Shown: piece after piece, positions 1 through 5,611 of the stretch
How positions within the stretch are numbered: position 1 is the first letter of the stretch
How the letters are laid out: each line of letters starts with the position of its first letter
Source of the DNA: Planctomycetaceae bacterium
GTDB lineage: Bacteria > Planctomycetota > Planctomycetia > Pirellulales > Pirellulaceae
Reading direction: 5' to 3'
Assembly (NCBI GenBank): GCA_005773145.1
Contig: SXHS01000180.1
Span: forward strand, 1 to 10,923
Length of the DNA: 10,923 nt
Made by a program: the position numbers and the translations under genes
Notes under the pieces: generated by a model
Database searches by the model: none
The model's input: only the letters and a program-made list of their open reading frames with translations
Told to the model about the DNA's origin: nothing

Positions 1-372
1 ATCGCCGTAGACCTCGCTGGTGGACGCCTGCAAAACCTTGGCCCCACATCGCTTGGCCATGCCGAGCACGTGGATGGCCCCTAGCACGGATGTCTTAATC
101 GTCTTGATGGGATTGTACTGATAGTGTCCGGGGGCGGCCGGGCAGGCCATGTTGTAGACTTCATCGACTTCCAACCAAATCGGCACCGTGATGTCATGGC
201 GTATGAATTCGAAGTTGGGCCGCGAAAGCAAATGGCTGATATTGCTCTTTTGACTGGTAAAAAAATTATCCAGGCAAATCACATCGTGCCCAGCATCCAC
301 CAGGCGTTCACACAGGCGGGAACCCAGAAATCCGGCACCGCCGGTAACCAGGATACGCTTGATTTTGGACAT
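1..372 (-). CDS. UDP-glucuronate decarboxylase / NAD-dependent sugar epimerase, N-terminal part (cut by window edge)
   Basis: The first 124 residues of an extended short-chain dehydrogenase are visible; the rest lies beyond the left edge. The protein begins with a Rossmann nucleotide-binding motif, TGGAGFLG (residues 10-17), then CLDNFFTS (33-40) after the second beta strand, where the acidic residue binds the NAD ribose. The stretch YNMACPAAPGHYQYNPIK (73-90) and the block ending in QASTSEVYGD (115-124) are typical of UDP-xylose synthase, which converts UDP-glucuronate to UDP-xylose using bound NAD. The catalytic Tyr-x-x-x-Lys should follow just outside the window. The ATG at 370-372 has a GAGG Shine-Dalgarno 5 nt upstream. 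It lies 133 bp behind the dehydrogenase gene on the same strand, so the two probably serve surface polysaccharide synthesis. A related 4,6-dehydratase or epimerase is less likely. Confidence 0.9.
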   Translation of the reverse strand, partial: MSKIKRILVTGGAGFLGSRLCERLVDAGHDVICLDNFFTSQKSNISHLLSRPNFEFIRHDITVPIWLEVDEVYNMACPAAPGHYQYNPIKTIKTSVLGAIHVLGMAKRCGAKVLQASTSEVYGD

Positions 373-505
373 AGGCACCTCAAGGGTTGTGAATTGCGAT
401 CGATGGCAGAGTTTCTATCAAATGAAAAAAGATTGGCCCAACATTGCCTCCCGTTTCAACACCGAATCGGTACGGCAGATCGAGCCAACCCCGGTGTATC
501 GTAGG

Positions 506-1840
506 CTAGGCCTTCCAGATTTTTTCCCGACCACTTGCGACGCGTTGGGTGGCGTTGCGAGTGTCCACGACCAAGCGCGAATGTTGCACGATCATGGCGT
601 AGTCGTAGGCCGAGTGGTCGGTCGCAATCAGCGTTACGTCGTGCTGCTTGAGGTACTCGGGTGTGAGCGCCTGGCTGGACAAATCGGGGACTCGAAAATG
701 TCGCATGTGGGGGAGCTTGGGAACATGGGGATCATTGTACGTCAAAATCGCGCCCCGCTCATAAAGCAATTCCATCAGCTTGAATGAAGGGCTCTCACGG
801 GGATCGTCGACATCTTTCTTATAGGCCACACCCAACACGGCGATTCGGGATCCTCGTAAGGGCTTGGTAGCCGCGTTCAGCGCCTCGGTGATCCGACTCA
901 CCACATAATGGGGCATGCTGGTATTGATCTCACCCGCCAGCTCAATAAAACGGGTTGGCAACTCATGGCGTCGCGCGAGCCAACTCAGGTAAAACGGGTC
1001 GATGGGAATGCAGTGTCCACCCAACCCAGGGCCGGGATAAAAGGCCTGAAATCCGAACGGTTTGGTCTTCGCGGCGTCGATCACTTCCCAAATATCGATG
1101 CCCAGACGTTGGAACAACACCTTGAGTTCGTTGACCATGGCGATGTTCACCGAACGGTAGGTATTCTCCAGTATCTTGCACGCTTCGGCGACTTCACAGC
1201 TCGACACGGGAATCGTGCGCACAACGGCATGTCCGTAGAGATCGGCGGCCAGCTCAGCACTCGCCGGATCCATGCCGCCCACCACCTTCGGAATCCCGCT
1301 GGCGGTGAACTGGGGATTTCCCGGGTCCTCTCGCTCGGGACTGTAGGCGACGAAGAAGTCCGTCCCCAGTGTCAGGCCGCTTTTCAGCAGGATCGGCACC
1401 ACCACGTCACGAGTCGTGCCGGGGTATGTCGTGCTTTCCAACACAACCAACTGGCCTGGGCGTAGGGTGGCGGCAATCTGCCGCGCCGTCGACTCGACAT
1501 ACTCCAGATCGGGATCGCGGCTTTCAGACAACGGCGTCGGCACGCAAATCAAGAGCGCGTCGGCTTCCGCCAGTCGGCCCATCTCCGCAGTCGGCTGAAA
1601 CGCGCCGCTGCCAATGCACTGCGAGATCCAAGCTGCATCAATGTGCGCAATGTAACTTTGGCCTGCCAATAAGCGCTTGACCTTTTCCGCATCCACATCG
1701 TAGCCGATGGTGCGGAAGCCAGCTGCCACGAAGGCTCGGATCAGAGGCAAACCCACATATCCGAGTCCCACGACCCCGACCACGGCCTTCTTGTCGGCAA
1801 TAGCCCGTTTTAACGACTCCCGCGATGGCACTGCTGGCAT
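506..1840 (-). CDS. wbpA: UDP-N-acetylglucosamine/mannosamine 6-dehydrogenase (WbpA-like nucleotide sugar dehydrogenase)
   Basis: A cytosolic NAD-dependent enzyme that oxidises C6 of a UDP-hexose twice to give the uronate, 444 aa and full length for the family. The N-terminal Rossmann motif is GLGYVG (25-30). CVPTPL (99-104), ESTTYPGTT (135-143) and YSPEREDPGN (166-175) follow, then the central helix with Lys222 and Asn226, and the catalytic cysteine Cys277 in GPGLGGHCIPIDPFY (270-284). The C-terminal UDP-binding domain carries GVAYKKDVDDPRESP (337-351). YSPEREDPGN and the GHCIPIDPFYL block favour the WbpA/UDP-GlcNAc group over plain UDP-glucose dehydrogenase, but substrate is an inference. 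The frame stays open to 1981, yet the ATG at 1838-1840 is preceded by AGGAG at 5 nt and starts just before the fold, so I chose it. With the downstream decarboxylase gene it forms a nucleotide-sugar pair; if it actually acts on UDP-glucose, the two would be consecutive steps to UDP-xylose. Confidence 0.9.
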   Translation of the reverse strand: MPAVPSRESLKRAIADKKAVVGVVGLGYVGLPLIRAFVAAGFRTIGYDVDAEKVKRLLAGQSYIAHIDAAWISQCIGSGAFQPTAEMGRLAEADALLICVPTPLSESRDPDLEYVESTARQIAATLRPGQLVVLESTTYPGTTRDVVVPILLKSGLTLGTDFFVAYSPEREDPGNPQFTASGIPKVVGGMDPASAELAADLYGHAVVRTIPVSSCEVAEACKILENTYRSVNIAMVNELKVLFQRLGIDIWEVIDAAKTKPFGFQAFYPGPGLGGHCIPIDPFYLSWLARRHELPTRFIELAGEINTSMPHYVVSRITEALNAATKPLRGSRIAVLGVAYKKDVDDPRESPSFKLMELLYERGAILTYNDPHVPKLPHMRHFRVPDLSSQALTPEYLKQHDVTLIATDHSAYDYAMIVQHSRLVVDTRNATQRVASGREKIWKA

Positions 1841-1876
1841 GACGACTCCTAGTGTGACAACGTTCTTATGGCCGGC

Positions 1877-1910
1877 CGACGATCTGGACACTGCGACGAT
1901 CTGGACACTG
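1877..1910. repeat. 17-bp perfect tandem duplication in the divergent intergenic region
   Basis: Two identical head-to-tail copies of CGACGATCTGGACACTG occupy 1877-1893 and 1894-1910. They lie 37 bp upstream of the wbpA-like start codon, within the 187-bp gap between it and the divergent exported-protein gene, so they may fall in promoter or leader sequence. No convincing sigma-70 promoter is visible in the gap. Confidence 0.95.
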
Positions 1911-2027
1911 CAACAAGCAGTCGGTATGCTCGGCGCCGACCGGACCCCGGCATCACCGAGTCGCGCTTCGGCAACCTGCAAATCGCCTAAGATTGCTGGT
2001 CAAAAAAACCAGGCATCCATTTCGCAC

Positions 2028-2828
2028 ATGACCCGACATCATACCTTCCGGCCACTATTACTGTATATGACCATTGCGGGTGCCGCCTCAGCACAGCCGG
2101 CCCCCGATGCCCCCTCAGTCCGCATCGAAACTCGGGTTCATCAAGCCAACGGTCCCGCCTTGGCGGTCAATTTAACCATCTTTAGCAAGGACGTCATATA
2201 CGACTTCGCAGGTCCCGACGAATCCGAAGTCGCTCGGTTCGAGATGCTGACGGGCCAGTTCGTGCTGCTAGACGGAGGACGGCGGGTCCAGACAGACGTC
2301 ACGAACCAGTTTTTGATGGAATTCGCCACGGCGATCGGGCAGCGGGGGGAACCACCACGGCCATGGCTGCGTCCGTTCGCTCATCCCGATTTCACGGAAA
2401 CCTACGACGAGAAACTGGGCCAACTGACGCTGGAACAGCCGCAGTTGGTCTACCGGATTCAGACACAACCCGGCCCCGATGCGGCCGTCTTGCGAGCCTA
2501 CCGACAATTCCATGACAGCTACACCCGCCTCAACGCCATTCGTCCGGGTGGGCTTCCCCCAGCTGCCCGCCTAGCCCTGAATGATGCCCTCGACCGACGA
2601 GGTTGCCTGGCCACTCGCATCGAACGCCAGCTGTCGCCTGCTGATCCAGCTTGGATCAGCGAGCATGCCTTTGCATGGCAGTTGTCCGCCCCCGATCACG
2701 AACGCACGCAACGTATTGAGGGTTGGCGGCGGACATTTCCTCGCGTTTCCTTGGGGGCGTATCATGCCAAGGAGCCCGCCGCGCCCCGGACGGCAGCGGC
2801 ACCGGCCCCAGCACCCGCAAAGCCGTAA
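2028..2828 (+). CDS. hypothetical secreted protein with signal peptide and Ala/Pro-rich tail
   Basis: I do not recognise a named family. The 266-aa product starts with a short basic stretch, a hydrophobic core and ASAQP (20-24), a plausible signal-peptidase I site after residue 22, so it is probably exported. The mature part begins with strand-like sequence, including VNLTIFSKDVIYDF (47-60) and FVLLDGGRRVQTDV (78-91), followed by more helical sequence with FHDSYTRLNAIRPGGLPP (161-178). The last 20 residues are almost only Ala, Pro and Lys. The open frame extends upstream to 1707, but that part overlaps the divergent dehydrogenase gene, so the ATG at 2028 next to the signal peptide is preferred; it has no clear Shine-Dalgarno. 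The DUF6807 gene starts 16 nt after its stop, so the two are probably co-transcribed and both act outside the cytoplasm. Confidence 0.75.
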   Translation: MTRHHTFRPLLLYMTIAGAASAQPAPDAPSVRIETRVHQANGPALAVNLTIFSKDVIYDFAGPDESEVARFEMLTGQFVLLDGGRRVQTDVTNQFLMEFATAIGQRGEPPRPWLRPFAHPDFTETYDEKLGQLTLEQPQLVYRIQTQPGPDAAVLRAYRQFHDSYTRLNAIRPGGLPPAARLALNDALDRRGCLATRIERQLSPADPAWISEHAFAWQLSAPDHERTQRIEGWRRTFPRVSLGAYHAKEPAAPRTAAAPAPAPAKP

Positions 2829-2844
2829 TCTCACGGGAGGTGTT

Positions 2845-3900
2845 ATGATTCTAACCGCGTCCCACCCCCATACTTCAGACAATGGCCAGCCCCCTGGGGC
2901 ACGCATGGTCAGAACCGCCCCTTTATGGCCTGTCGCGCTGACCTTGGCAGCGGGAACCGTCGCGGTAATAACCTGCGCCGGTTCGGTAGCTGCCCACTCC
3001 GGTCAGTTCGCGTTACGCGAGGAAACCGACCGAGTCACCGTCGAATGGGACGGGCAACTGTTTTGCCAATATCACGTGGATGTCGGCGGCAAGCCGGTCA
3101 TCTGGCCGCTGATTGGCCCCACGGGGCACAACGTGCTGCGCGGCTTTCCACTCGCCAACCCGGCACCCGGCGAGCTACGCGATCATCCACACCACCGCGG
3201 ATTGTGGTTGGGGCATGCCCAACTCAATGGGATCAATTTTTGGGACGAATCGGACAAGGCCGGACGGGTCGTGCACCGGTCCTTTCAGGTACTTCAAGGA
3301 GGAGCCAACGCGCGGATCGTGGCCGCGAATGACTGGCTTGATTCCGAGGGAAGTCGGATCCTATCCGAAGTACGTACCCTGACCCTGGGGGCCACCCCGA
3401 ACCAACGCTGGGTCGACTACGATATTGCGATCCATGCCACTGATGGACCTGTGAACTGGGCCAACACCAAAGAGGCACTCTTTGCCCTGCGACTGGCCAC
3501 CGGACTTACGGTAGACGCGGGCCAGGAAGCTGTCATCCTCAATAGTGCTGGGGACCGCAATCAGTTGGCCTGGGGCAAACCAGCTTCCTGGGTCGACAGC
3601 TCCGGGCAGATTGGCGACCAGGCGTGCGGCGTGGCGATCCTCAACCATCCCGCGAGTTTTCGCTACCCGAATCGATGGCATGTGCGAACCTACGGACTAC
3701 TAGCGGCCAATCCGTTTGGCGAGCGTTTTTTTCGCAATCAGGCTGATTACGATGCCTCGTATGAACTCCCGGCCGGTCAATCGCTCTCGCTGTACTTTCG
3801 CATTCTATTGCACCGTGGCAATGCTCAGTCCGGGCATGTGTCCGAAGCGTTTACGGAATACGCACGCTGCGTTAAGCCCAGCACCGGCGACGGGGGTTAG
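2845..3900 (+). CDS. secreted DUF6807 / 'PmoA family' protein (PF14100-like)
   Basis: A 351-aa exported protein. The diagnostic block is RDHPHHRGLWLGHAQLNGIN (112-131) followed by FWDE (132-135); this His-rich motif is characteristic of the DUF6807 family, which databases often label 'methane oxygenase PmoA'. That label is misleading: this is not the membrane methane monooxygenase subunit, and the molecular role of the family is not established. In planctomycetes such proteins commonly occur with secreted sugar-related enzymes, so a role in carbohydrate processing is only a guess. The ATG at 2845 has a strong GGGAGG at 2835-2840, 4 nt upstream. A hydrophobic segment at about residues 28-50 (APLWP... 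to SVAA) looks like a signal peptide with a long n-region; an internal ATG at 2905 (residue 21) would give a more ordinary leader but lacks as good a ribosome site. It follows the preceding exported-protein gene by 16 nt. Confidence 0.85.
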   Translation: MILTASHPHTSDNGQPPGARMVRTAPLWPVALTLAAGTVAVITCAGSVAAHSGQFALREETDRVTVEWDGQLFCQYHVDVGGKPVIWPLIGPTGHNVLRGFPLANPAPGELRDHPHHRGLWLGHAQLNGINFWDESDKAGRVVHRSFQVLQGGANARIVAANDWLDSEGSRILSEVRTLTLGATPNQRWVDYDIAIHATDGPVNWANTKEALFALRLATGLTVDAGQEAVILNSAGDRNQLAWGKPASWVDSSGQIGDQACGVAILNHPASFRYPNRWHVRTYGLLAANPFGERFFRNQADYDASYELPAGQSLSLYFRILLHRGNAQSGHVSEAFTEYARCVKPSTGDGG

Positions 3901-3928
3901 TCCAGGCACACATTAGTCCCGGCACACA
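3897..3928. repeat. 16-bp tandem duplication spanning the DUF6807 stop codon
   Basis: TTAGTCCAGGCACACA (3897-3912) is followed directly by TTAGTCCCGGCACACA (3913-3928), 15 of 16 bases identical. The first copy contains the TAG stop (3898-3900). Because 16 is not a multiple of three, the second TAG is in another frame. Confidence 0.95.
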
Positions 3929-3968
3929 ACCGACCGCCGGCGGCGCGCGACGGCTGGTTCGGCCGCAG

Positions 3969-4421
3969 CTAGTCGACCGCGTCAGACTCCTCCGCACGCT
4001 CAAATTGGCCGCTTAGGGTCAACACCAGTCGCCGCCGGCCCCCCTGATCGCGGTGCTCGCAGAGATAAATACCCTGCCAAGTCCCCAACAACAACCTGCC
4101 TGCCCCAACGGGAATCGTCACGGAACTGCCCATCAGGCTCGCCTTCACGTGCGCTGGCATATCGTCCGGCCCCTCCTGGCTGTGGCGGTAGGGCCCCGAC
4201 TCAGGCACGAGATCGTTGAGGGATTGCTCCAAATCAGCCGCAACGTCCGGGTCGGCGTTCTCATTGATCGTCAGGGAGGCAGACGTATGTTGGATGAAGA
4301 CGTGCAACAAGCCCGCCCGACACGCTCGAATCGTCGGCATTCGCTCGACTAGTACGTCCGTTATCAGGTGCAAGCCTCGTCGTTGTGCTGGTAACACGAC
4401 CGTTTGCTGGTGCCAATGCAT
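3969..4421 (-). CDS. yjbQ: YjbQ-family protein (UPF0047, secondary thiamine-phosphate synthase type)
   Basis: A 150-aa cytosolic protein covering the whole UPF0047/PF01894 fold (E. coli YjbQ is about 138 aa). Visible family blocks are FIQHTSASLTINENADPDV (42-60), YRHSQEGPDDMPAHVKASLM (78-97), and LLLGTWQGIYLCEHRD (110-125), which hold the conserved His, Asn, Glu and Asp residues around the presumed active site. E. coli YjbQ has weak thiamine-phosphate synthase activity; whether that is the physiological role here is unknown. The frame continues 15 residues upstream to 4466, but the ATG at 4421 is preceded by GGGGAG at 8 nt and matches the usual N-terminus (HWHQQTVVL), so I chose it. It converges on the DUF6807 gene across a 68-bp gap. 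A TATATT hexamer at 4548-4553 (minus strand) could be its -10, but no good -35 accompanies it. Confidence 0.88.
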   Translation of the reverse strand: MHWHQQTVVLPAQRRGLHLITDVLVERMPTIRACRAGLLHVFIQHTSASLTINENADPDVAADLEQSLNDLVPESGPYRHSQEGPDDMPAHVKASLMGSSVTIPVGAGRLLLGTWQGIYLCEHRDQGGRRRLVLTLSGQFERAEESDAVD

Positions 4422-4554
4422 CGATCTCACTCCCCTCCCATGGAACAACAGACGCCGACTGGGCAACTTGGCGAAACGCGGGGAAGTCTACCATTTGCAC
4501 GAGATTCCCCCAGCCCTTCGTGAAATTCTGTAGAAATTTTCCCGACCAATATAG

Positions 4555-4582
4555 TTGACTTTGGTGTGTATTCGACAATAAT
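4555..4582 (+). promoter_or_regulatory. sigma-70-like promoter pair
   Basis: TTGACT (4555-4560) and AATAAT (4577-4582) are separated by 16 bp; each hexamer matches consensus at 5 of 6 positions. Transcription would start near 4590 and run into the structured gap, about 400 nt before the 76-aa gene. Confidence 0.4.
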
Positions 4583-4623
4583 GAAGTATCCCATTTGGAC
4601 GCGTACAGCGGCCCAGCCCACCT

Positions 4624-4669
4624 GCGATGGGGTGCCGTTCCCCCCGTTTTGCGGCACCCGGAGAATTGC
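4624..4669 (+). other. strong RNA hairpin
   Basis: GGGTGCCG (4630-4637) pairs perfectly with CGGCACCC (4652-4659), enclosing a 14-nt pyrimidine-rich loop. GCGAT (4624-4628) and ATTGC (4665-4669) extend the stem across an internal loop with one G-U pair. No T-run follows, so it is not an ordinary intrinsic terminator. It begins about 35 nt after the predicted start of transcription. Confidence 0.45.
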
Positions 4670-4736
4670 GATAGCAAGCCTACGACGAGGGAGTGTGCTG
4701 CGTGCCCTGGCTGTTTGTGTCCCCCACCATAGATGT

Positions 4737-4761
4737 GTCACCTGTGATGCCCTTCGGTGAC
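4737..4761 (+). other. hairpin upstream of the 19-bp repeats
   Basis: GTCACC (4737-4742) and GGTGAC (4756-4761) form a perfect 6-bp stem with a 13-nt loop. It ends 3 nt before the triple repeat. On its own a stem of this size could be chance. Confidence 0.3.
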
Positions 4762-4764
4762 TAG

Positions 4765-4824
4765 ACATGTCGCGATGAAACGCACGTGTCGCGATGAAAC
4801 GCACGTGTGGCGATAAAACGCACG
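4765..4824. repeat. 19-bp tandem repeat, three copies plus a 3-base partial copy
   Basis: The unit ACGTGTCGCGATGAAACGC lies at 4784-4802. The copy at 4765-4783 differs at one base and the copy at 4803-4821 at two; ACG at 4822-4824 begins a fourth. The array lies in the gap between yjbQ and the 76-aa gene and has no spacers of CRISPR type. Confidence 0.95.
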
Positions 4825-4826
4825 AG

Positions 4827-4864
4827 GCGGGCCGTTCGTGGCGGATCCGCCCGCAGGGGCGGGC
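4827..4864 (+). promoter_or_regulatory. mutually exclusive GC-rich stems (attenuator-like arrangement)
   Basis: A central GCCCGC (4849-4854) can pair either with GCGGGC upstream (4827-4832) or with an identical GCGGGC downstream (4859-4864, 4-nt AGGG loop). The 12-bp palindrome GGCGGATCCGCC (4840-4851) overlaps and competes. Such switching stems resemble attenuators, but no T-run follows and no ligand domain is recognised. Confidence 0.3.
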
Positions 4865-4918
4865 AATACGAGACGCATTTTACTTACTTACGAAATCTAA
4901 ATCTACTGGAACCATTGG

Positions 4919-4941
4919 TTTGACAAGTCTGAGACTTGTCA
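4919..4941 (+). promoter_or_regulatory. perfect dyad overlapping a -35-like hexamer; candidate operator
   Basis: TGACAAGTCT (4921-4930) and its exact reverse complement AGACTTGTCA (4932-4941) flank a single G, a form typical of a site for a dimeric DNA-binding protein. TTGACA, a perfect -35 hexamer, occupies 4919-4924, and the dyad fills what would be its 17-bp spacer. The hexamer at 4942-4947 (TGGAGT) matches a -10 poorly, so the promoter itself is uncertain. The 76-aa gene starts 46 bp later. As RNA it would fold into a 9-bp stem with a 3-nt loop. Confidence 0.5.
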
Positions 4942-4987
4942 TGGAGTTAACAACCTCGGTACGTATTCGGGAGGTCGCAGGAGTCCT

Positions 4988-5218
4988 ATGCAGAGCCAAA
5001 GAATCCGCAATGTGTTTGATGCCATTCTCAAGTACGGACACGACGAGGATTTTGTGCCACTGGTATCCGATGAGTTCACTTCAACCGATGCTCCTGCCGG
5101 CTCGGTCGCAAAAATTGAGGTGCTGCGTCGGCGAGTGGAGATGGGCATGCCCCTCTGGCACCAAGAGGATCGCCTGGACTACTCGGGCCTGACCGGCGCC
5201 GTGCGCCCACGCGAGTGA
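4988..5218 (+). CDS. hypothetical 76-aa protein
   Basis: A small, probably cytosolic protein without signal peptide or membrane segment and with no named family that I recognise. It reads as a real gene: the ATG is preceded by AGGAG (4979-4983) at 4 nt, composition is balanced, and an intrinsic terminator follows. The N-terminal half looks helical (QRIRNVFDAILKYG, 4-17), then come FVPLVSDEF (22-30), a helical VAKIEVLRRRVEMG (40-53), and a C-terminal DYSGLTGAVRPRE (64-76) that resembles the end of short conserved planctomycete proteins, as far as I can recall. The stop codon lies inside a 19-bp tandem duplication. A perfect dyad 46 bp upstream may control it. Function unknown. Confidence 0.75.
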   Translation: MQSQRIRNVFDAILKYGHDEDFVPLVSDEFTSTDAPAGSVAKIEVLRRRVEMGMPLWHQEDRLDYSGLTGAVRPRE

Positions 5219-5245
5219 TGGCCGCCCACGCGAGTGATGGCCGCC
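5204..5245. repeat. 19-bp perfect tandem duplication spanning a stop codon
   Basis: CGCCCACGCGAGTGATGGC occupies 5204-5222 and is repeated exactly at 5223-5241, with CGCC at 5242-5245 starting a third copy. The first copy encodes the last residues and TGA stop (5216-5218) of the 76-aa gene; the second is untranslated in that frame. Confidence 0.97.
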
Positions 5246-5285
5246 AGCCCGGTCGCATGAGACGCCTAGATATTTAGACGACTGT

Positions 5286-5330
5286 AATTCTCTAGGGACT
5301 CTAAATTCTCTAGGGACTTTATTCTCAGGG
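5286..5330. repeat. 18-bp tandem duplication with a decayed third copy
   Basis: AATTCTCTAGGGACTCTA (5286-5303) is followed by AATTCTCTAGGGACTTTA (5304-5321), 17 of 18 identical. ATTCTCAGGG (5321-5330) looks like a third, partial copy with one base lost, and its G-run becomes the left arm of the terminator stem. Confidence 0.93.
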
Positions 5331-5363
5331 GGGGCCCGCCGCGGTGCAGGCCCCCCTCGTTTT
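5328..5363 (+). terminator. intrinsic terminator downstream of the 76-aa gene
   Basis: GGGGGGCC (5329-5336) pairs with GGCCCCCC (5349-5356), eight perfect G-C pairs extended by a G-T pair (5328 with 5357), around a 12-nt loop. TCGTTTT follows on the plus strand. Read on the minus strand it has no T-run, so it serves the plus-strand gene and not csrA. Confidence 0.75.
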
Positions 5364-5377
5364 CGCTATTCCCGTCT

Positions 5378-5560
5378 CTAAGATCCGGCCTCAGCCTGGC
5401 CAAGCTGCGTGTGCCGATCCAGTTCCTCTCGCAAAACCACCACTTCCGGGGGCGCTTCGATTCCGATGCGGACTCGATCGCCAGATACTCTCACCACCGT
5501 GACGACAATCGAGTCGCCCAGTTTGATTCGCTCAGACTGTTTTCTTGATAGAACTAGCAT
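5378..5560 (-). CDS. csrA: carbon storage regulator, RNA-binding protein CsrA
   Basis: A 60-aa homodimeric RNA-binding protein that represses or stabilises target mRNAs by binding GGA motifs, often over ribosome sites. Length and sequence match the family end to end: MLVLSRK at the start with the RNA-contacting Leu4 and Arg6, the core VRIGIEAPPEV (30-40), and LREE with the key Arg44 (43-46). The ATG at 5558-5560 has GGAGG (5569-5573) at 8 nt. The gene lies 51 bp downstream of the 95-aa hypothetical gene on the same strand, so they are likely one transcript. The ribosome site reads CGGAGGATG, containing the AGGATG core preferred by CsrA, which suggests autoregulation. In many bacteria CsrA is antagonised by FliW; no fliW is present here. 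Confidence 0.97.
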   Translation of the reverse strand: MLVLSRKQSERIKLGDSIVVTVVRVSGDRVRIGIEAPPEVVVLREELDRHTQLGQAEAGS

Positions 5561-5565
5561 ATCTT

Positions 5566-5574
5566 CATCCTCCG
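5566..5574 (-). promoter_or_regulatory. csrA ribosome binding site with a CsrA-like target core
   Basis: On the minus strand the sequence CGGAGGATG holds both the Shine-Dalgarno GGAGG and the core AGGATG found in CsrA binding consensus sites. Binding of CsrA here would block its own translation. This is inferred from motif only. Confidence 0.45.
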
Positions 5575-5611
5575 ATATGGGCAGGAGTGTGTGGAATGTT
5601 TGATCATAAAT

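Larger units (their letters stand above)
4422..4987. other. 566-bp intergenic region with hairpins, repeats and a palindrome; possible long leader or ncRNA
   Basis: No convincing protein gene lies here. The short open frames on both strands are rich in Arg, Cys and Pro and have no visible family features. The region contains a promoter-like pair (4555-4582), two hairpins (4624-4669 and 4737-4761), a triple 19-bp tandem repeat (4765-4821), alternative GC-rich stems (4827-4864) and a perfect dyad (4921-4941) before the 76-aa gene at 4988. It may be a long 5' leader of that gene, a separate small RNA, or an accumulation of extragenic repeats. Confidence 0.5.

Noticed and set aside
1996..2012. 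CTGGT / ACCAG hairpin with an A-rich loop before the exported-protein gene
   Set aside because: A 5-bp stem is too short to support a function; it may simply be chance near an A-run.
2845..3900. Annotation as a subunit of particulate methane monooxygenase
   Set aside because: The protein has a signal peptide and the DPHHRG-type motif of DUF6807, lacks the membrane architecture of true PmoA, and no pmoB or pmoC is present.
3929..3968. Bidirectional terminator between the DUF6807 and yjbQ genes
   Set aside because: The imperfect AACCGACCG / CGGCTGGTT pairing has mismatches and no T-run on either strand.
4566..4760. A 64-codon open frame in the gap, close to the promoter-like pair
   Set aside because: It has no good ribosome site, an odd Cys/Arg/Pro-rich composition and its bases form strong hairpins, which fits RNA or non-coding DNA better.
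4765..4824. CRISPR array
   Set aside because: The 19-bp units are directly adjacent, with no spacers, there are only three, and no cas gene is near.
4794..5192. A 132-codon plus-strand frame running into the 76-aa gene
   Set aside because: It crosses the repeat array and dyad and overlaps, in another frame, the gene at 4988, which has the better ribosome site and more natural protein sequence.
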